64,000 nucleotides of DNA from Desulfocicer sp963675955 (GTDB lineage: Bacteria; Desulfobacterota; Desulfobacteria; Desulfobacterales; Desulfobacteraceae), in contig CAXXVR010000007.1 in NCBI GenBank assembly GCA_963675955.2, positions 372,001 through 436,000 of the forward strand. Direction: 5' to 3'. Each line of letters begins with the position of its first letter. The first letter of the stretch is position 1. This document shows positions 60,418 through 64,000 of this stretch, piece by piece. The notes under the pieces were generated by a model, which worked only from the letters and a program-made list of their open reading frames with translations, was not told the DNA's origin and did no database searches. The position numbers and the translations under genes are program-made.

Positions 60418-61491
60418 ATGATGGATAAAACAATGGAAGAGGCAGAACAGATCGGTGTCATCGGGGCCGGAAGCTGGGGCACGGCCCTTGCCAACCTTCT
60501 GGCCGTCAAGGGATATAAAGTTGATCTGTGGGCCTATGAAGAAGAAGTGGTACAAGACATTATCTCCCACCGGGAAAACAAAATGTTTCTCCCAGACATT
60601 GCCCTCTCACCCAACCTGCTGCCCTCCAATGACCTTAAAAAGGTGGTAAGAAACAACAAAATTCTGCTGGTGGTAGTGCCCTCCCACACCATGCGGGATA
60701 TGGGTACCCGAATGGCGCCTTACATTGACAAAGACACCATCGTTATTACGGCATCCAAAGGAATTGAAGACGGCACATATCTGACCATGTACGGGGTTTT
60801 AAAAGAAGTGCTTCCCAGTCTGAACCCGGATAATATTGTGGTATTGTCCGGACCGAGCTTTGCACGGGAGGTGGCCATGAAGGTTCCCACCGCCATCAGT
60901 GTGGGGGCAAAAAACAATGCCGTGGCCACCCGGATTCAGCATATTTTTGCCACGGATTATTTCAGAATTTATGTCAATGAGGATCCCATAGGGCTTGAAC
61001 TGGGGGGGGCTGTGAAAAACGTCATTGCCATTGCAGCAGGATTTGTGGATGGCATGGGACTGGGCCTGAACAGCCGGGCGGCCCTGATTACCCGGGGCCT
61101 TGCTGAAATCAGACGACTTGGCATGCACATGGGGGCCAATCCCCACACCTTTTCCGGACTTTCCGGGGTTGGGGACCTGATTCTCACCTGCACCGGGGAT
61201 CTGAGCCGAAACTACACTGTGGGCAAACAGCTGGGCCAGGGCATTAGCCTTGCAGACATCCAGAACAAACGGCGCAGTGTGGCAGAGGGGGTAAGAAATA
61301 CAAAATCCATATACCACCTGGCAAAAAAACTAGGCATTGAACTGCCCATCATCAATGAAGTCTATCGGGCACTGTATGAAAACAGCACCCCAAAAAATGC
61401 CATCACCCGTTTAATGACAAGGCCCCTGGGCCATGAAACCAGTGAAATTGACAGATATGTGTCCGACAACGAATCTGATCAGACCTGCTGA
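60418..61491 (+). CDS. gpsA: NAD(P)-dependent glycerol-3-phosphate dehydrogenase
   Basis: 357 residues from ATG 60418 (GAGG upstream; an earlier in-frame start at 60265 has no RBS). NAD(P) motif: IGVIGAGSWGTALANLLA. Family blocks: 'ITASKGIEDGT', 'VVLSGPSFAREVAMKVPTAISVGA', the catalytic Lys in 'ELGGAVKNVIAIAAGFVDGMGLG', 'TFSGLSGVGDLILTCTGDLSRNYTVGKQLGQG'. It makes sn-glycerol 3-phosphate for phospholipid synthesis. The C-terminal tail is slightly extended. Confidence 0.93.
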   Translation: MMDKTMEEAEQIGVIGAGSWGTALANLLAVKGYKVDLWAYEEEVVQDIISHRENKMFLPDIALSPNLLPSNDLKKVVRNNKILLVVVPSHTMRDMGTRMAPYIDKDTIVITASKGIEDGTYLTMYGVLKEVLPSLNPDNIVVLSGPSFAREVAMKVPTAISVGAKNNAVATRIQHIFATDYFRIYVNEDPIGLELGGAVKNVIAIAAGFVDGMGLGLNSRAALITRGLAEIRRLGMHMGANPHTFSGLSGVGDLILTCTGDLSRNYTVGKQLGQGISLADIQNKRRSVAEGVRNTKSIYHLAKKLGIELPIINEVYRALYENSTPKNAITRLMTRPLGHETSEIDRYVSDNESDQTC

Positions 61492-61539
61492 GTACGAGTA
61501 TGGGGCTTGGTCACAATATCGGCCACCCTGCAAGTGGGA

Positions 61540-61845
61540 TCAGGGAATTTTGATAGTTCGTTTTTCAGGGTTCCTGTGTTCTCTGTAATAGATGGCCACA
61601 TGGCCGATGAGTCCGGCAAGATGCGCATCTGTGCGCCGGGCAATCTCCTCGGCCAGTGCCGTCTTTGTGCTTTTTTCTTTATTATCAACAAACTTTACCT
61701 TGATCAGTTCCGCCGCTTCCAGTCCCTCGTTGACTTCACTGACAAGGGCATCGGTGAGGCCCTTTTGTCCCACAAATGCAGCAGGGTTAAGGCCATGGGC
61801 AAGTCCCCTTAAATATTTCCGCTGTGATCCTTTTAACGCTTTCAA
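61540..61845 (-). CDS. yhbY: YhbY/CRM-domain RNA-binding protein
   Basis: 101 residues from a TTG at 61845 (AAGGA upstream); a longer reading to 61884 is less likely. The CRM domain is typical: 'QRKYLRGLAHGLNPAAFVGQKGLTDALVSEVNEGLEAAELIKVKFVD', 'EEIARRTDAHLAGLIGHVAIYYREHRNPEKR'. It associates with the 50S ribosomal precursor. Convergent with gpsA. Confidence 0.88.
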   Translation of the reverse strand: MKALKGSQRKYLRGLAHGLNPAAFVGQKGLTDALVSEVNEGLEAAELIKVKFVDNKEKSTKTALAEEIARRTDAHLAGLIGHVAIYYREHRNPEKRTIKIP

Positions 61846-61915
61846 TTTATATTTCCTTTTTTGTAAATATTGGTAGTATTGCAAATATCATCATCCCGGC
61901 CCCAACCAGCGAGCA

Positions 61916-62072
61916 GTCCTGCCGGACATAACAAATATAGGGTTGTAAACGCGGAGCCAAATGGTATTACCGCCGCCCCCCCGACGGGCAATGGGCCCGG
62001 ACCGGAACTGTAGACAGCTCGATTGTCCGGTTCCTATTGCCCATCGGGGGGGCGGCTCTGCTGAGGTTGCCT
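61916..62072 (+). repeat. Long-hairpin dispersed repeat R1, copy 4
   Basis: Nearly identical to copy 1: GCCGCCCCCCCGACGGGCAA left arm and ATTGCCCATCGGGGGGGCGG right arm, plus CTCTGCTGAGGTTGCC. It lies upstream of yhbY. Confidence 0.8.
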
Positions 62073-62195
62073 TGGAGGCTGCCTTTTCATATAACATACA
62101 TGGCTGCTACCACCAGCCACAACGAAAAATGAAAATCTAATAATTACAGCCCCTTAAACTGAGCTTCATATAAAAAACATACAAGGCCGTAACCC

Positions 62196-63059
62196 CTAAT
62201 AGGTCTTGGGTTTTGAAAATCCCAGACCCAAAACATTAAAAGTATTTTCCGTGATCATAAAGGCATGGGGGTCAATTTGAAGCACGGCCTCTTCAAGGCG
62301 TTTGAGCTGATAATTATGAACCACCGTTAAAATCACTTTCTTCTCCCTGCCGGAATAGGCTCCCGAACCGTTGAGAAAGGTCGCCCCCCGGTTCATTTTT
62401 TGCTTGATGGTATCGGCAATCTCGTTATGAAAGTCTGAAATAATCACAATCATCTTTCGCTGGTTGAACATGGTCAACACATAATCCAGTACCTGGGAGG
62501 ATACATAGCTCAAGGCAATGGAGTACAGCACAAGATCCGTATCCAACATGGTAAAACTGAAGGCAAACAGCACCATGTTAAAGGCAAACAGAAAATTACC
62601 AATGCGGATGCCATACTTTTGATTGAGCATGATACTGACAATATCAAGCCCCCCCATGGAACCCAGTGAATGCAGGCTCATTCCCCCACCGATTCCCATG
62701 ATGGTTCCCCCGGCCAGAATGGCCAGAAACGGATCCTTTATGGCGATTTGAAAGGAAATAAGTTCCAGGGAAAAAGAAAAGGCAACCATGCCATAAAGGC
62801 TGTAAAAGAAAAACCGTCGACTGATCTTTACCCACCCGAAAAGGAACAGGGGAATATTAATGATCAGGTACCAGATACCGGTGGAAAGCAGATGGGTCAC
62901 ATAGTAAAACAGCAGGCACAACCCGGACAACCCCCCGGTGACAAATCCATGGGGAATAATGATGGAATTAAAGCCAATGGCGACAATAATGGAACCGGTT
63001 GTCAGCAGAAACAGATTCCAGAACACAGAGGACAGCAATTGTTTTTTTTCAATGGTCAT
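62196..63059 (-). CDS. YitT-family membrane protein (DUF161/DUF2179)
   Basis: 287 residues from ATG 63059; an upstream start at 63170 is possible. Several membrane helices with Gly-rich turns (VTGGLSGLCLLFYYV; GGTIMGIGGGMSLHSLGSMGGLDIVS) and a C-terminal DUF2179-like cytoplasmic domain (MIVIISDFHNEIADTIKQKMNRGATFLNGSGAYSGREKKVILTVV). YitT proteins are thought to be small-molecule or ion transporters; the substrate is unknown. RBS weak. Confidence 0.85.
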   Translation of the reverse strand: MTIEKKQLLSSVFWNLFLLTTGSIIVAIGFNSIIIPHGFVTGGLSGLCLLFYYVTHLLSTGIWYLIINIPLFLFGWVKISRRFFFYSLYGMVAFSFSLELISFQIAIKDPFLAILAGGTIMGIGGGMSLHSLGSMGGLDIVSIMLNQKYGIRIGNFLFAFNMVLFAFSFTMLDTDLVLYSIALSYVSSQVLDYVLTMFNQRKMIVIISDFHNEIADTIKQKMNRGATFLNGSGAYSGREKKVILTVVHNYQLKRLEEAVLQIDPHAFMITENTFNVLGLGFSKPKTY

Positions 63060-63204
63060 GGGATGATTTCCAGTTAATAGATAGCCCCAAACGGGCATGG
63101 AAGTACATGAAATATCATTTCCCGAAAACATGAAATGTTCCCAGAGAAGAACCGCAGCGTTTACACCCATTTAACCCTTGAGTCAAGACTTTTTAATTAT
63201 GGCA

Positions 63205-64000
63205 TCAACAGATGCGGGGCAACTGCTCTCCTGCCAGCATATCCACCATGCGGGAACCACCAATGGCCGTTTCCAGAAACACCCTGCCCGGATCTTCTTT
63301 GGTCACCTCTCCGATTATGGCAGCATCCCTGCCAAAGACATTATGCCGCATGGCAGCGAGCACCACATCGGTATCTTCAGGTGCAACAATGGCAAGCAGT
63401 TTTCCCTCGTTGGCGATGTACAGGGGATCAAACCCCAGCAGCTCACACATGCCGCGGACAGCATCTTTCACGGGAATGTCCTGCTCTTTCATGCGAATCC
63501 CTACCCCGGACTGCCCCGCAATCTCGTTTAAGGTGGTACCAAGCCCCCCCCGGGTGGGGTCCCGTAGCACATGCGCTCCGGAAGCGGCTGTCAGAATCTG
63601 TCTGACCATGTGATTTAAGGGAGCACTGTCACTTTGAATGGCAGAATCAAAGCCCAGGCCCTCCCGAGCACTTAACACAGTGATGCCATGATCGGCAATG
63701 GTGCCGCTTATAATCACCCTGTCTCCGGGGCGGGCATTGCTGCCGGAAATATTCACCCCGGAATAAAGAAGACCACAGCCGGAGGTATTGATAAAAATTT
63801 TATCCACCTTGCCCCGGGGGACCACCTTGGTATCCCCTGTGACCACCTGAATCCCGGCGTTACTTGCCGCCCGGGCCATGGATTCCAGAATGGTGGTTAA
63901 GGATGCTGCAGAAAAACCTTCTTCCAGGATCAACCCCACACTGACATATTTCGGGTCTGCCCCGCACATGGCCACATCATTTACCGTACCGTTGATGGCC
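63205..64000 (-). CDS. hypE: Hydrogenase maturation protein HypE, 5' part outside window
   Basis: 265 codons visible; the frame continues beyond the right edge (AINGTVNDVAMCGADP). Motifs of HypE: 'ILEEGFSAASLTTILESMA', 'VVTGDTKVVPRG', 'DRVIISGTIADHGITVLSAREGLGFDS', 'LRDPTRGGLGTTLNEIA', 'VFLETAIGGSRMVDMLAGEQLPRIC'. The C-terminal Cys of the PRIC end receives the carbamoyl group and forms the thiocyanate used for the NiFe cluster CN ligands. Its presence points to a [NiFe] hydrogenase elsewhere in the genome. Confidence 0.93.
   Translation of the reverse strand, partial: AINGTVNDVAMCGADPKYVSVGLILEEGFSAASLTTILESMARAASNAGIQVVTGDTKVVPRGKVDKIFINTSGCGLLYSGVNISGSNARPGDRVIISGTIADHGITVLSAREGLGFDSAIQSDSAPLNHMVRQILTAASGAHVLRDPTRGGLGTTLNEIAGQSGVGIRMKEQDIPVKDAVRGMCELLGFDPLYIANEGKLLAIVAPEDTDVVLAAMRHNVFGRDAAIIGEVTKEDPGRVFLETAIGGSRMVDMLAGEQLPRIC

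Noticed and set aside
1..64000. Prophage, CRISPR, tRNA or rRNA in the window
   Set aside because: No phage structural genes, spacer arrays or tRNA/rRNA cloverleaf signatures were recognised by eye. A tRNAscan or covariance-model run could overturn this.

Overview
This window most likely comes from an anaerobic, sulfate-reducing Desulfobacterota chromosome (Desulfobacteraceae-like). That assignment is an inference from gene content: a MetV/MetF module joined to Hdr/Qmo-like flavoproteins, corrinoid reductive activators, lactate racemase with a lactate-type dehydrogenase wired to an MvhD-like Fe-S protein, a multihaem cytochrome, hydrogenase maturation (HypE), many Cys-bearing PAS sensors and sigma-54 regulators. 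No phage genes, CRISPR array, tRNA or rRNA were recognised.

Layout. 1-6.3 kb: housekeeping genes (RNA methyltransferase end, a c-di-AMP cyclase fused to YbbR domains, YqaA, acyltransferase, metF, IscU-like scaffold). 6.4-7.8 kb: a flavin disulfide-reductase-family enzyme whose reading frame crosses a UGA followed by a SECIS-like hairpin. 7.9-8.1 kb: debris of an LTA-synthase-like sulfatase. 8.3-13.5 kb: pseudouridine synthase, then an NMT1-sensor hybrid kinase overlapping a sigma-54 activator. 13.6-16.9 kb: a frameshifted transporter-HEAT-cNMP protein. 17.4-23 kb: a sigma-54-promoted porin, an octahaem cytochrome with a second in-frame UGA plus hairpin, a DUF1638 protein and a DcaP-like porin. 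23.1-27.1 kb: two ASKHA corrinoid-activator-like proteins. 27.8-31.9 kb: lactate oxidation/racemisation. 32.3-36.6 kb: metV-metF-hdrA-hdrA/mvhD operon. 37.3-42.1 kb: two sensor kinases, a receiver and an atypical AroE-like protein. 42.2-50.3 kb: regulator, then an operator/sigma-54-controlled electron-transfer operon ending in a TauE/SafE exporter. 50.6-56 kb: membrane sensor, kinase, sigma-54 regulator and RlmN-like enzyme in overlapping genes. 56.8-64 kb: AcuB/AcuC-like pair, SDR epimerase, gpsA, yhbY, yitT, hypE.

How it fits together. Lactate (both enantiomers via LarA) could feed electrons through Fe-S/MvhD proteins. The MetV/MetF/Hdr-like operon belongs to the methyl branch of the Wood-Ljungdahl (acetyl-CoA) pathway, and the RACo-like proteins would keep corrinoid proteins active. 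The two UGA genes imply that the host makes selenocysteine.

Intergenic space is unusually rich in dispersed palindromic repeats. At least two families recur: a ~150-bp strong-hairpin element (4 copies) and a ~110-125-bp MITE-like element with ~13-bp terminal inverted repeats (7 or more full or partial copies). Other long palindromes occur once or twice.
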